Part shown: one piece after another, positions 44,519 to 55,665 of the stretch | Numbering within the stretch: position 1 is the stretch's first letter | How the letters are laid out: the number at the start of each line of letters is the position of its first letter | NCBI RefSeq assembly: GCF_007565055.1 | Contig: NC_044555.1 | Span: 35,596,611-35,660,610 of the forward strand | Direction: 5' to 3' | Source: Rhinopithecus roxellana | Lineage: Eukaryota > Chordata > Mammalia > Primates > Cercopithecidae | DNA length: 64,000 nucleotides | The notes under the pieces: model-generated | What the model saw: only the letters and a program-made list of their open reading frames with translations | Databases searched by the model: none | What the model was told of the DNA's origin: nothing | Translations under genes and position numbers: made by a program

Positions 44519-45140
44519 CTACTTTAAAAAAATAAAGTTGTTGAAATTGAAAAATTAATGGTGATCTAAACAGTATATTAGCCACATCTAAAGAGATATT
44601 AGTAAATTGAAATATGGTTTTGAAGAAATTACTCATAAGGCAGGACAGAGAAATTCAAAGACCAGTTAATCAAAGGGAAATCAAATAAACCGATCACTTA
44701 GAATAGATTTTTGAGCAACAGTAAGATTTATAGATATAGTGACTTTAAATTTTTTCAAGATCTGATAAAGGACACAAATCTGGTTAAAAAAGCATAAAAA
44801 TTTCTGTGGAAAAGAACATAATTTAACATAACAATTTAATATTATGGCAAAGTGAAATTACGGAACATCAAAGAAAAAATGGAAATCTTAACAGCAAATA
44901 TAGATAAAAGATTGCCTCCACAGGAAGAATTATAATAAAAATAACATTTTCAATAGCAAAAGCAAAACACACACACACAAAATCTCCAGGTAAAATTATT
45001 TTAACTTAGAATTACAAACGCAGCTAAAGAAAAACCGAGACAGACCCTTGGTTAAAGTCCTACTGATAAATATACCTCAGAAAGAATGAAGTTGAACTCG
45101 GAAAGTAAAAAGGATATAAGAAAGAATATTAAGAAAAAAT
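44519..45140. other. Unassigned A-rich region
   Basis: A-rich sequence of old-L1 texture with a short CA run near 44970. Nothing could be assigned firmly. Confidence 0.3.
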
Positions 45141-45142
45141 AA

Positions 45143-45439
45143 GGCTGGGCGCGGTGGCTCAAGCCTGTAATCCCAGCACTTTGGGAGGCCGAGACGGGCG
45201 GATCACGAGGTCAGGAGATCGAGACCATCCTGGCTAACAGAGTGAAACCCCATCTCTACTAAAAAATACAAAAAACTAGCCAGGCGAGGTGGCGAGCGCC
45301 TGTAGTCCCAGCTACTCGGGAGGCTGAGGCAGGAGAATGGCGTAAACCCGGGAGGCAGAGCTTGCAGTGAGCTGAGATCTGGCCACTGCACTCCAGCCTG
45401 GGCGACAGAGCAAGACTTCGTCTCAAAAAAAAAAAAAAA
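45143..45439 (+). mobile_element. AluY-lineage element (Old World monkey type)
   Basis: A full-length Alu with GCTCAAGCC, ACTAGCCAGGCGAGGTGG and GCGTAAACCC. The duplication is about 10-11 bp, AAGAAAAAATA / AGAAAAAATA (45131-45141 and 45440-45449). The minus-strand 112-codon frame is Alu sequence. Confidence 0.94.
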
Positions 45440-45589
45440 AGAAAAAATAGATAATATGTGAATCAATATAAATAACAATTCACTGAATAAAAGAAAAAGA
45501 AATACTAAGTGAGATAGTAAGAAATAAAATATATTAACCATATTTTAGGGATAATTTGTAATGTGAACAGCAATGGTGCCCACGGGTGT

Positions 45590-46190
45590 ACAAATATCTG
45601 TTCTAGTCCTCGCTTCCAAATTTTGTAGGTACATACCTATAATTAAAATTGCTTCATCTTATTGTAATTCTAATTCAACTTTTTGAGGACCTACCATACT
45701 GTTTTACGCAACAGCCACACATTACCACCAGAAATGTACAGGACTTCTAATTTCTCCATATCCTCAACAACACTTGCTATTTTCTGTTTTTTTTGATAAT
45801 AGTTAACCTAATGGGTGTGAAGGGGAATCTCATACTAGTTTTGATCTGCATTTCCCTAATAATCAGTGATGTTGAACATCTTTTTGTTTTTGATGGCAAT
45901 CTGTATGCCTACTTATGTATATTCTTTGGAGAAATATCTATTCAAACCACTTTTAATTGAATTGTTTGTTTTTCTGTTGTGGAGTTATAAGAGCTCTTTA
46001 CATATTCTAGATATTAATTCCTCATGAAGTATATGATTTGAAAATACTTTTCCCATTCTGTGAGTTGCCTTTCCACCTGTTGTTTTGAGGCACAAAAGTT
46101 TTTATATTTGATGAAATTTAATTTTGTTTTTCTTTTGTTGCCTGTGTTTTTGATGTGATATCCAATAAATCATTGCTGAGTCTAACATCA
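45590..46190 (-). mobile_element. L1M ORF2/3' fragment, antisense
   Basis: Reversed text: 'ttctccatatcctcaacaac', 'gttttgatctgcatttccct', 'cagtgatgttgaacatcttt', 'gagctctttacatattctag', 'ttttcccattctgtgagttg', 'gatatccaataaatcattgc'. Diverged, no open frame. Confidence 0.8.
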
Positions 46191-46199
46191 TGATTTAGT

Positions 46200-46725
46200 T
46201 ATTAAATACATTTTTATATGAATTACTGAGTAAAAGCAAGGCAGATATTCTGCCTAGGGAACTGTAAAATTTTATAGTCCCAGGAAAATAGTGTTTCATG
46301 GTAGGCAGTTCTATGCAAACCTACCCCAAAGTTTGAGGAAGCTGAGAGGCTGAAGAAAGAGAATGACAAATGCAATTTCTTAGAAAGAGACATTTAATAG
46401 GGACTTACAAATAGAAGCTATGTCTGTGTCTTGGGTGACAGAGACAAGATGGTGGATTCCTGCAGCATTGCCCCCCAGACCCAGGGTTTGTATACCATAA
46501 GGGAGGGGTGGTTCAGAAAGCATGTGTAGGGCAATTTAAAGTATGATAACATTAAGGTTGTTTGGCCTAAGGGCAGGATTTACGGTAAGTTTCCACTCTT
46601 ACACAAGAAACAATAGATAACTTGAAAATCTTAGAGACCTTCCAAGAACAGGGGTTAATCAGAAGCCAACATGGTAAAATTACTTCCAAAATGGAGTTGC
46701 TTTAGCCTCCACAGAATATTAGAGT
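46200..46725 (-). mobile_element. Probable ERV-type LTR, antisense, unnamed
   Basis: On the minus strand it begins TGTGGAGGCTAAAGCAACTC and contains ATTAAATGTCTCTTTC, which could serve as a poly(A) signal. LTR identity is inferred from the TG start and this signal; I could not name the family or find a clear duplication. Confidence 0.4.
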
Positions 46726-46874
46726 AAAATTACCTCTACCTACTACCCAGTGCCGTAGGTTATCGAAAGTCCCGAAAATAGCTCATTGTAATTTCTATTG
46801 CATTTATCTTATTATAAGTGAACTTGATTTTTTTTTACATGTTTAAAAGCAAAAGTTTCCATTAAATTCTGCAG

Positions 46875-47158
46875 GTCGGCCTGTGCGGTGGCTCAAGCCT
46901 GTAATACCAGCACTTTGGGAGGCCGAGACGAGCGGATCACGAGGTCAGGAGATCGAGACCATCCTGGCTAACACGGTGAAACCCCGTCTCTACTAAAAAA
47001 ATACAAAAAACGAGCCGGGCGAGGTGGCGGGCGCCTGTAGTCCCAGCTACTCCGGAGGCTGAGGCAGGAGAATGGCGTAAACCCGGGAGGCGGAGCTTGC
47101 AGTGAGCTGAGATCCGGCCACTGCAATCCAGCCCGGGCGACAGAGCGAGACTCCAGCT

Positions 47159-47209
<51 letters not shown>
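46875..47209 (+). mobile_element. AluY-lineage element with a 49-base A tail
   Basis: Full-length, with GCTCAAGCC, GAGCCGGGCGAGGTGG and GCGTAAACCC. The tail is an A run at 47160-47208. Near-perfect duplication AAATTCTGCAG / AAATTTTGTAG (46864-46874, 47210-47220). A long, pure tail suggests a recent insertion, although the flanks already carry two differences. Confidence 0.94.
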
Positions 47210-47210
<1 letters not shown>

Positions 47211-47220
47211 AATTTTGTAG

Positions 47221-48128
47221 TTGAGAAGATAATTAAATGATTAAATGGAAGCCCGGTATTATGATAGAGCATTACAGTGAATATTATGATCCCCTGAGCA
47301 GATTCCCTCTTCAGGGCTGCTGCATCCATCACCTACCTGCTTGCCACAGCTGCATTTCTCATGCGAAATTGCAATTGCCCTTAGAGAACTGCTTCCCTTA
47401 AAATTATGCCTTCTATAAGGAAGCAGTCTGAAGTAAATGACTGGCCAATGCAGGGACACAGAAGCCCAGGCCTTTGTTACAACTGGAGCAACCCTGAAGG
47501 GCCATCTCATCTCCAGAGTTACTATCTGCTGAATATACTACCTGCATATCCGTTGAGAACTCAGTTATGAGGGAATTGTGCTAAGTTTCTCCCACTACTC
47601 AATCCTGGATATCTCAATTCACTACAACTGAAACACTTTTCAATACATTTTCTGCTTGCTAATTCCCATCTCAGTCCGCTAGGGAAAATAATTAACATAA
47701 TTGGTGGCAGGTGTAAGTCTAGGACGCAAACTCTAAAATGGGATTCTGGTACTGTGTCACTTTTCAGCCAGCTGGTAATGAGGACAGTTTAAACAGAATC
47801 TGGGAGACAGTGGGGCTATTGTTAGGGTACAGGTTTAGATTCCATAACAAACAACAAAAATGTAGTGGCTTAACAAGACAGAGCTTTGTTTTCTCTCCAA
47901 TAACAATCTGAGCAAAAGCAGTTCAGAGTAGTGGTTGCATTCTCCTGGAGGCCCAGAGCAGCCTATGTTGTTATTCTGCCATCCTCAACATTTATTAATT
48001 TTCTACTGTAGCTATATCCTTGTGTTTATGATAATTAATCATAAGTTCTTAAAATCTATTGTACGATTCAGTAGGTTATTTTTGAATGTTTGTATTTACT
48101 TTATTTTTTATTTTTAATGAATTATTTA
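47221..48128. other. Unassigned region with old repeat texture
   Basis: No gene seen. Around 47800-47990, 'ataacaaacaacaaaaatgtagtggcttaac' and 'ttctgccatcctcaacat' resemble an old mammalian repeat that I cannot name. The minus-strand opening at 47259-47510 has no known domain. Confidence 0.35.
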
Positions 48129-48129
48129 A

Positions 48130-48288
48130 TTTTTAGAGAGAGGGTCTTGCTCTGTTACCCAGACTGGAGTACAGTGGTGGGATTGTAACTCACTGCAGCT
48201 GGGAGCTCCTGGGCTCAAGGGACCCTCCTGCCTCCACCTCCTGAGTAGCTGAGACTATAGGCAAGTGCCACCAAGCCTGGCTAACTGC
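48130..48288 (-). mobile_element. Alu monomer (right arm/FRAM-like), antisense
   Basis: 'agggtcttgctctgttaccc', 'agactggagtacagtggtgg', 'cctcctgagtagctgagact' and 'gccaccaagcctggctaa' cover one Alu arm only. It is diverged, so an AluJ-age or free monomer is likely. Confidence 0.75.
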
Positions 48289-48539
48289 ATTTACTTTTGT
48301 AAGTTAAATGGTCAATATGCTTTCAATCTTGAATTGTTCACATCTGTTTTAGGAATAAATACTACACTTGCATTACGAAAAGAGCTGAGAAAGTATAGTT
48401 TTTTGAAGTATTTTCAGGAAAATATGTTAAAATATAGATTAACTGTTACTTGAAAGTTGGATAGAACTCACTTGTAAAATCATTGGGCATGTGATTTGAG
48501 GAACAAAGGTTTTGACTACTATTTCTATTTTTTGATGCT

Positions 48540-49770
48540 TCTAGATATACTCAAGTCCCTTTTTTTCTTCTTCCAATTTTGCCATTTTATATTAGTTTGT
48601 AAATGTATTCATTGAATCTAGGTTTTCAAATTGATGTTATAGTCACTAATTTTGTTCCTTATTATTTATTAGAATTCTGTTGGGTCTGTAGCTATTTTCT
48701 TTTTTATTATGATTGTATTTATTTTTGTATTTTTTTCTAATTTATTAAACACTTTTGAGAGAAGTCTAATAATTTTATTACTCCTTTTAAGAAAATATTG
48801 TAATTTGAAGAAAGTTGTTTCTGAGTTTTATTATCATTATTACTATTACTATTATTTCTGCCCATTATCATTTTTATTCTATTAGTTTCATTGGTTTTAG
48901 TTTCAATTTTTCCAAAATATTGAACTAAATTCTTAGTAATTTAAAAGTTATCCTTATTTGTTTATAAAACACAAAGAGTACACATTCTCCACTAATTATT
49001 GCTTCTCTGTGACCCACAATTTCTCTCAATCGGTGTCTTATCACTCACATAAAAATTTATTTATTGTAATTTTGTATGATTCTTTTTTAAAACTATGGGT
49101 TATTTATAAATATTTTATTTTCTAACTTGTGATTTTAAGCTATTCTTTCATTACTATTGATGTCCAACGTTATTTCATTTTACTGATCTTTTGGAATTTA
49201 CAGAGAATTTCCGTATGACAAAATGTATGGTCTATTATTTTAAAAGTTCTATGCGTGGTTGAAAATAATTTTCAGCCGTTTGTAGTTATATGTGCGCGCA
49301 CGCAGAGAGCATATATTAAAAAATCTTTATTTTTGGTTCTCTAGAAGAGTGTACCAAAGTCTCTAATTAAAATTGTTTATGTTTCCTTAAAGTTCTGTCG
49401 CTTTTTAATTAACACATTTAGAGTTGGCACTCTTAGGAACATATATTTATAATAGATGTATCTCCTTGTGCAATGGTTCCTTTTACCATAACATAACATT
49501 ATTTTTCCCTAAATTATATCTGCCTCACCCCTAGCTTTCCTTGATTCATACTGCTTAGTATTTCTTTTTCTTCTCCTCTATTTCTGATTATTCTGTGTAC
49601 TTTAAAAGAACATCTTTCTCTTTTTTACAAAACTATATTTTCTTTGTTTCAGTAATCACTATAATCCATTTACATGCATTGAAATGACTGTTACATTAGG
49701 ACATGTTTGTCAATTAAATTCACATTTTCTATTTAGTAAAGTTTTTTGTGTTTCCTTTCTTATTTATCAT
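48540..49770 (-). mobile_element. L1M ORF2 fragment, antisense, very diverged
   Basis: Reversed L1 RT-region texture: 'ttgggtctgtagctattttc', 'tttcattggttttagtttca', 'ttattgcttctctgtgaccc', 'aactatgggttatttataaa', 'tatggtctattattttaaaa'. Boundaries are soft. Confidence 0.5.
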
Positions 49771-49959
49771 AGGTGTCAGTTGCTTAGTATAAGATTAGTC
49801 ACAATCTTTCCTTCATGAAAACTTGTCAGCCTTGTTTATGTATTGTTCTATTTTAATTTATTTGCTAATTCATAAAATAATAAATACACATAAATCAGCT
49901 ACCTCCCTAATCCAAGAACATTGATATTTCATGTATCTCTTTGTATTTCTCCTATATCT

Positions 49960-50450
49960 CATTGCCGACTCCCTGGATTCAAAGAAACTACGATTTGGCC
50001 CACTTTGTATCATTTCCATTAATAGCATCTAAGACAAATTCCCTATCATCTCTTACCTGGACTAATGTAGTCATTTTCTCGTTAGTTTTACTATATCTGC
50101 TTTTCGTCCACTGCAAATCAACTTTCCACACTGCAAACAGAGTGAGTTTCATAAAATATTAGGTTGGTGTAAAAGTGATCACAGTTTTTGCCATTAAAAA
50201 TGATGGTAACCAACCTAATACAAGTCTGATCATTTTATTTTTCTGGTTAAAACTTCTCAATTACTTCCAATTGTGTCTTAGGCTAAAGAACAATATCTTT
50301 AGCATGGCTCCCAACACCTTGTTTGATTTGTTCCTCTCTATTTGTCCAGCCTTGTCTTTTACACATACTTTTTTTTTTTTTTTTTTGAGCACTATTCACA
50401 CGGGTGTTTTTTCATTCTCTCAATTAATGCTCCCTCCCATTACAAACTAT
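49960..50450 (+). mobile_element. L2 fragment split by MADE1
   Basis: L2 text in order on both sides of the MADE1: 'cttacctggactaatgtagtc', 'caaatcaactttccacactg', 'caaacagagtgagtttcata', then 'caagtctgatcattttattt', 'cttctcaattacttccaatt', 'tgtgtcttaggctaaagaac', 'ccttgtttgatttgttcctc'. Opening frames across it are not genes. Confidence 0.65.
50159..50218 (+). mobile_element. MADE1 (mariner MITE) with internal deletion
   Basis: Terminal repeats TTAGGTTGGT and ACCAACCTAA are perfect inverses, flanked by TA on both sides (50157-50158, 50219-50220). The left arm keeps 'gtaaaagtgatcacagtttttgcc'. The element is 60 rather than about 80 bases because part of the right arm is gone. Intact MADE1 palindromes give rise to miR-548-type hairpins. 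Here the missing arm leaves only a 10-bp terminal stem plus a few inner pairs. Confidence 0.9.
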
Positions 50451-50581
50451 GATGAGAAATTTTATAGAAGTTCAGAAAAATAGAAGAATATAATTTATAA
50501 AAATTTGATTTTCAACTGAAGCTTTGTCAGGCTGTTTTATCTTTTCTGTCATGTTATTTTAAAGGTAGTCCTTGTTCTTGG

Positions 50582-50893
50582 GGTCAAACATGATGCCTCA
50601 CTTCTGTAATCTTAGTACTAGGGAGGCCAAGGTGGGAGGTTTGCTTGAGGCTCAAATTTAAGACAAGCCTCTACAAAAGGCAAGACTCTATATCTACAAA
50701 AGGTGAAAAAAGAATAGCCACACATGGTGGTGCGTGAGTATAGCCCTAACTACTTGAGGAGCTGAGGTGGAAGTACTGCCAAGAGCCCAGGAGTTTGACG
50801 TTGCAGTGAGCTACCAATGCACCACTGAACTCCAGCGTGGATAATAGAGCAAGACCCTGTTTTGAAACAAAATTAAAAATATAAATACAATAA
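50582..50893 (+). mobile_element. AluJ-type element
   Basis: A strongly diverged sense Alu: 'cacttctgtaatcttagtac', 'gggaggccaaggtgggaggt', 'ggagctgaggtggaagtact', 'aactccagcgtggataatag', then an A-rich tail. AluJ age is inferred from divergence. Confidence 0.85.
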
Positions 50894-50927
50894 AAGTAGT
50901 CTTTGTTCTTATATATCTCCTCCCTTT

Positions 50928-51504
50928 ATTATTATTATTATACTTTAAGTTCTAGGGTACATGTGCATAACGTGCAGGTTTGTTACATATGTATACTTGT
51001 GCCATGTTGGTGTGCTGCACCCATCAACTCGTCAGCACCCATCAACTCGTCATTTACATCAGGTATAACTCCCAATGCAATCCCTCCCCCCTGCCCCCTC
51101 CCCATGATAGGCCCCAGTGTGTGACATTCCCCTTCCCGAGTCCAAGTGATCTTATTGTTCAGTTCCCACCTATGAGTGAGAACATGTGGTGTTTGGTTTT
51201 CTGTTCTTGCAATAGTTTGCTGAGAATGATGGTTTCCAGTTGCATCCATGTCCCTACAAAGGACACAAACTCATCCTTTTTTATGGCTTCATAGTATTCC
51301 GTGGTGTATATGTGCCACATTTTCTTAATCCAGTCTGTCACTGATGGACATTTGGGTTGATTCCAAGTCTTTGCTATTGTGAATAGTGCCGCAATAAACA
51401 TACGTGTGCATGTGTCTTTACAGAAGCATGATTTATAATCCTTTGGGTATATACCCAGTAATGGGATGGCTGGGTCATATGGTACTTCTAGTTCTAAATC
51501 CTTG
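50928..51504 (-). mobile_element. L1PA 3' end, 5'-truncated, antisense
   Basis: A clean reversed L1PA: 'tatactttaagttctagggt', 'acatgtgcataacgtgcagg', 'gtgagaacatgtggtgtttg', 'tcctttgggtatatacccag', ending at 'ggtacttctagttctaaatc'. The 12-bp duplication TCTCCTCCCTTT flanks it (50916-50927, 51505-51516). It includes an 18-base tandem duplication at 51017-51052. Frames on both strands are L1 3' UTR or ORF2-end sequence. Confidence 0.94.
51017..51052. repeat. 18-base tandem duplication in the L1PA 3' UTR
   Basis: GCACCCATCAACTCGTCA occurs twice head to tail. The L1PA consensus, as I recall it, has one copy at this place. Confidence 0.9.
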
Positions 51505-51699
51505 TCTCCTCCCTTTCTTTATAAGAACTCCAAAATCTTTACCTAATGGAAAATAATTAACATTCATAACATTCTATAATGTTTGATATGAATAGATGTG
51601 TAATAGTATTTAATAGATGAGGCCAGGAAAAGTGACATGATGTCCTTAAGACTATATAGTTATGGGTTCCACATTAGGAACGAAATATTCTTTCTTAGA

Positions 51700-53930
51700 A
51701 AAGCTTTTGTATTCGGTTCAGTGGTACATGCACAGGTTTGTTATTTAGGTAAACTCATGTTGGTTGTACAGATTGCTTTGTTACCCAGGTATCAATACTA
51801 GTACCGAGTAGTTATTTTATCTGATCCTCTGCCTCTTCCCATCCTCCCCGATCAGGTATGCCTCAGTGTCTGTTGTTCCTCTCTCTGTGTCCATGTGTTC
51901 TCACCATTTAGCTTTCACTTATAAGGGAGAACATATAGTGTTTGATTTTCTGTTACTGCATAAGTTTTCTGAGGATAATGGCCTCCAGCTTCTTCCATCT
52001 TCCTGCAAGGGATATGAACTCTCTGTTTTTTATGGCTGCATAGTATTCCAGGGGATATAAGTACTACATTTTCTTTATCCAGTCTCCCGTTGATTAGCAT
52101 TTAGATTTAATCCATGTCTTTGCTATTGTGAATAGTGCTGCAATCAACATATGTGTGCATGTGTCCTTATGATAGAACAATTTCTATTCCTTTGGATATA
52201 TATCCAGTAATGGGATTTCTGGGTCAAATGGTATTTCTGTCTTTATGTCCTTGAGAAATCACCACATCGTCTTCCACAAGGGTTGAACTAATTTACACTC
52301 CCACCAATGGTGTATAAGCATTCCCTTTTCTCTGCAACCTCGCAAGCATCTGTTATTTTTTGATATTTCAGTAATAGCCATTCTGCCTGGTGTGAGATGG
52401 TATCTCATTTTGGTTTTGATTTGCAATTCTCTAATGATTAGTGATATTGAGTTTCTTTCATATGCTTGTTCGGCCACACATGTGTCTTCTTTAAAAAAGT
52501 GTTCAAGTCCTTTGTCCACTTTTTAATGAGGTTGTTAGTTTCTTTCTTGTAAATTTGTCTAAATTCCTTACAGATGCTGGATATTAGACATTTTTCAGAT
52601 GTATGAATTACAAAAGTTTTCTCACATTCTGTTGTTCATCTGTTTCTTCTATGCATAGTTTTTTTTTTTTTTTTTTTTTTTTTTTTCTGTACAGAAGTTC
52701 TTTCATTTAATTAGAACCTATTTGTCATTTCTGCTTTTGTTGCAATTACTTTTGGCATCTTTGTCATAAAATCCTTGCTTGTTTCTATGTCCTGAATAGT
52801 ATTGCCTAGGTTGTCTTCCAGGGATTTATAGTTTTGGGTTTAACATGTAGGTCTGTAATTCATCTGGAGTTGATTTTTGTATATGGTATAAGGAAGGCAT
52901 CCAGTTTCAATCTTCTGCATATGGTTAGTCAGTTATCCCAGCACTATTTATTGAATAGGGAATCCTTTCTCCATTGTTGTTTTAGTCAATTTTATTGAAG
53001 ATCAGATGGTTGTAGCTGTGCAGCCTTATTTCTAAGCTCTATATTCTGTTCCATTGGTCTATGTGTCTGTTTTTGTACGAGTACCCATGTTCTTTTGGTT
53101 ACCATAGTCCTGTCATATAGTTTGAAGTCAGGTAACATGATGCTTCCTGTTTTGTTCTTTTTTGCTTAAAATTGCCTTGGCTATTCAAGCTCTTTTTGGT
53201 TCAATGTTAATTTGAAAAATATATATATATATATATTTACTAGTTCTATAAAGAATGTTATTGGTAGTTTGATAGGAATAGCATTGAACCTGTAAATTGC
53301 TTTAATATGGCCATTTTAATTATATTGATTCTTCCTATCCATAAGCATAGAATATGTTTCTATTTGTTTGTGTCATCTCTTATTTATTTCAGCAGTGATT
53401 GTAATTCTTATGTCAGAGATATTTCACCTCCCTGGTTAGCTGTATGCCTAGGCATTTTATTATTATTTTATTTATTTATTTGGTAATTGTGAATGGATTT
53501 ATGGTTCTGATTTGGCTCTTGGTTTCGTTGTAGGTATATAGAAATGCTAGTGATTTTTGTACATTGATTCTGTATCATAAAATTTTGCTGATGTTGCTTA
53601 CCTGCTCAAGGAGCTATTGGACAGAAACTATGGGGTTTCTAGACATGGAATCATACCATCCACAAACAGGGATATTTTTACTTTCTCTCTTTCTATTTGG
53701 AGGCCCTTTATTTCTTTCTCTTGCCTGATTGCTCTGGCCAGGTCTTCCAATATTACACTGAATGGGAGTGGTGAGAGAGGGCATCCTTGGCTTGTGCTAG
53801 TTTTCAAGAGGAATGCTTCCAGCTTTGTCCATTCAGTATGATGTTGGTTGTAGATCTGTCATAGATGGCTCTGATCATTTTCATGTATGTTCCTTCAATA
53901 CCTAGTTTTCTGAGTATTAGATCATTGAGG
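51700..53930 (-). mobile_element. L1 3' half, antisense (element with inverted 5' half)
   Basis: Reversed L1P text from the 3' end inward: 'acatgcacaggtttgttatt', 'tatggctgcatagtattcca', 'tccagtaatgggatttctgg', 'attctgcctggtgtgagatg', 'cttccaggggttttatag'-like variants, 'cattggtctatgtgtctgtt', and RT-region 'gcctgattgctctggccagg'. The RT site reads FVDG instead of FADD. A 28-base T run (52659-52686) and a TA run (53218-53238) lie inside. At about 53930 orientation flips. Confidence 0.9.
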
Positions 53931-55665
53931 CATAAAATTAACGTAGATATTAAAGATCTAAACTCTACCCTGGACAAATGGAACTGATAGACATCTGTAG
54001 AACTCCCCACCACAAAACACAGAATATACATTTTTCTCATCACCACATGACACATGCTCTAAAATTAACCAATCATTCAGACATGGAACAATCCTCAGAA
54101 AATGCAAAAGAACCAAAATCACACCAACCACTCTTTTGAACCATAGTGTAATCAAGTTGGCAATTAACATTAAGAAAAAAGCTCAAAACTGTACAATTAC
54201 TTGGACATTATGCAACCTGCTCCTGAATGGCTTTTGGATAATTGATGAAATTAAGGCAGAAATCAAGAAGTTATTTGTAGCTAATGAGAGCAAGGTAAAG
54301 ATAACAGATTCTCAGGGACACTGCTATAGCAGTTTTAAGAGGGAAATTTATAGCACTGAGGACCCACATCAAAATTAAAAAAAAAAAATCAAATTAACCG
54401 CCTAACATCACAACTAAAAGAAGTAGAGAAACAAGAGCAAACTAACCCCAAATCTAACAGAAGACAAGAAATAACTAAAATTAGAGCTCAACTGAAGGAG
54501 ACTGAGACACAAAATACATTCGAAGATCAACAAATCCAGGATTTGGCTTTTTGAAAAAAATTAATAAGATAGATAGACTGCTAGCTCTACTGATAAAGGA
54601 GAAAAGAGAGAGGATCGCAATAAATACAATTAGAAATGACAAAGGGAATATTACCACTGACCTCACAGAAATACAAATAACTATCAGATACTGCTATGAA
54701 CACCTCTATGCACACACACTAGAAAATCTAGAAGAAATGGATACATTCCTTGAAACATACATCCTTCCAAGACTGAACCAGAAAGAAATTGATTCTCTGA
54801 ACAGACCAACAACAAACTCTCAAATTGAATCAGTAATAAATAGCCTACCAACCGAAAAAAACAACAACAACAAAAAACAGCCCAGGACCAGATAGATTCA
54901 CAGCTGAATTCTACCAGACATAAAAAGAAGAGCTAGTATCATTCCTACTGAAACTATTCCAAAAAAACTGAGGAGAGACTCCTCTCCAATTCCTTCTATG
55001 AGTCCAGCATCATCCTGATACCAGTATCTGGCAGAAACGCAACAACAAAGGAAAAATTCAGGCCAATATCCTTGATGAACATTGATGTGAAAATCTTTAA
55101 CAAAATACTAGCAAAGGGAATTCAGCAGCAAATTAAAAAGCTAATCCACCATAATCGAGTAGGCTCTATCCTTGGAATGCAAGGCTCATTCAATATACAC
55201 AAATCAATAAATGTGACTCATCACATAAACAGAACTAAAGACAAAAACCACATGTTCAGGCCAGCCATGTTGGTTCATGCCTGTAATCCCAGCACTTTGA
55301 GAAGCCAAGGTGGGCTTATAGCTTGAGCTCAGCCAATTAGAGACCGCCCTGGGCAACATGACAAATCTCTGTCTCTACAAAAATGCAAAAATTAGCTTGG
55401 TGTGGTGGTGTGAGCCTATCATCCCAGCTACTCCAAAGACTGAGGTGGGAGGATCACTTGAGCCCAGGAGGTTGAGGCTACAGTGACGTGAGACTGTGCC
55501 ATAGCACTCCAGCCTGGGCGACAGAGTAAGACCCTGTCTCAAAAAAGCCTACCAAAACCCAAAAAACAAAACGCACAAAACCTAAAACAACAGCAACAAA
55601 AAGATTATCTCAATAGATGCAGAAAATGCTTTCAGTAAAATTTAACATCCCTTCATGTTAAAAAG
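53931..55665 (+). mobile_element. Inverted 5' half of the same L1
   Basis: Sense ORF2 from the endonuclease region ('agatctaaactctaccctgg', 'gatgaaattaaggcagaaat') through the 114-codon open piece at 54551-54895 to RT text 'aacatcccttcatgttaaaa'. The next ORF2 words, 'ctaggtattgaagg', are exactly where the antisense part stops. So the two halves meet in L1 coordinates. The Alu at 55258 interrupts it. Confidence 0.88.
55258..55600 (+). mobile_element. Old Alu (J/S boundary)
   Basis: A sense Alu with 'ggttcatgcctgtaatccca', 'gagaccgccctgggcaacat', 'ggatcacttgagcccaggag' and 'ccagcctgggcgacagagta', followed by an A-rich tail of CAAAAC units to about 55600. It is inserted in ORF2 between 'agacaaaaaccacatg' and 'attatctcaatagatgc'. 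Confidence 0.88.

Noticed and set aside
47259..47510. 83-codon minus-strand frame with several cysteines
   Set aside because: No recognised domain, no splice or promoter context, and it sits in old repeat-like DNA. A chance frame.
49270..49310. GTGCGCGCACGC patch as a possible CpG or regulatory site
   Set aside because: A single short alternating run in an old L1M with no CpG-rich context.
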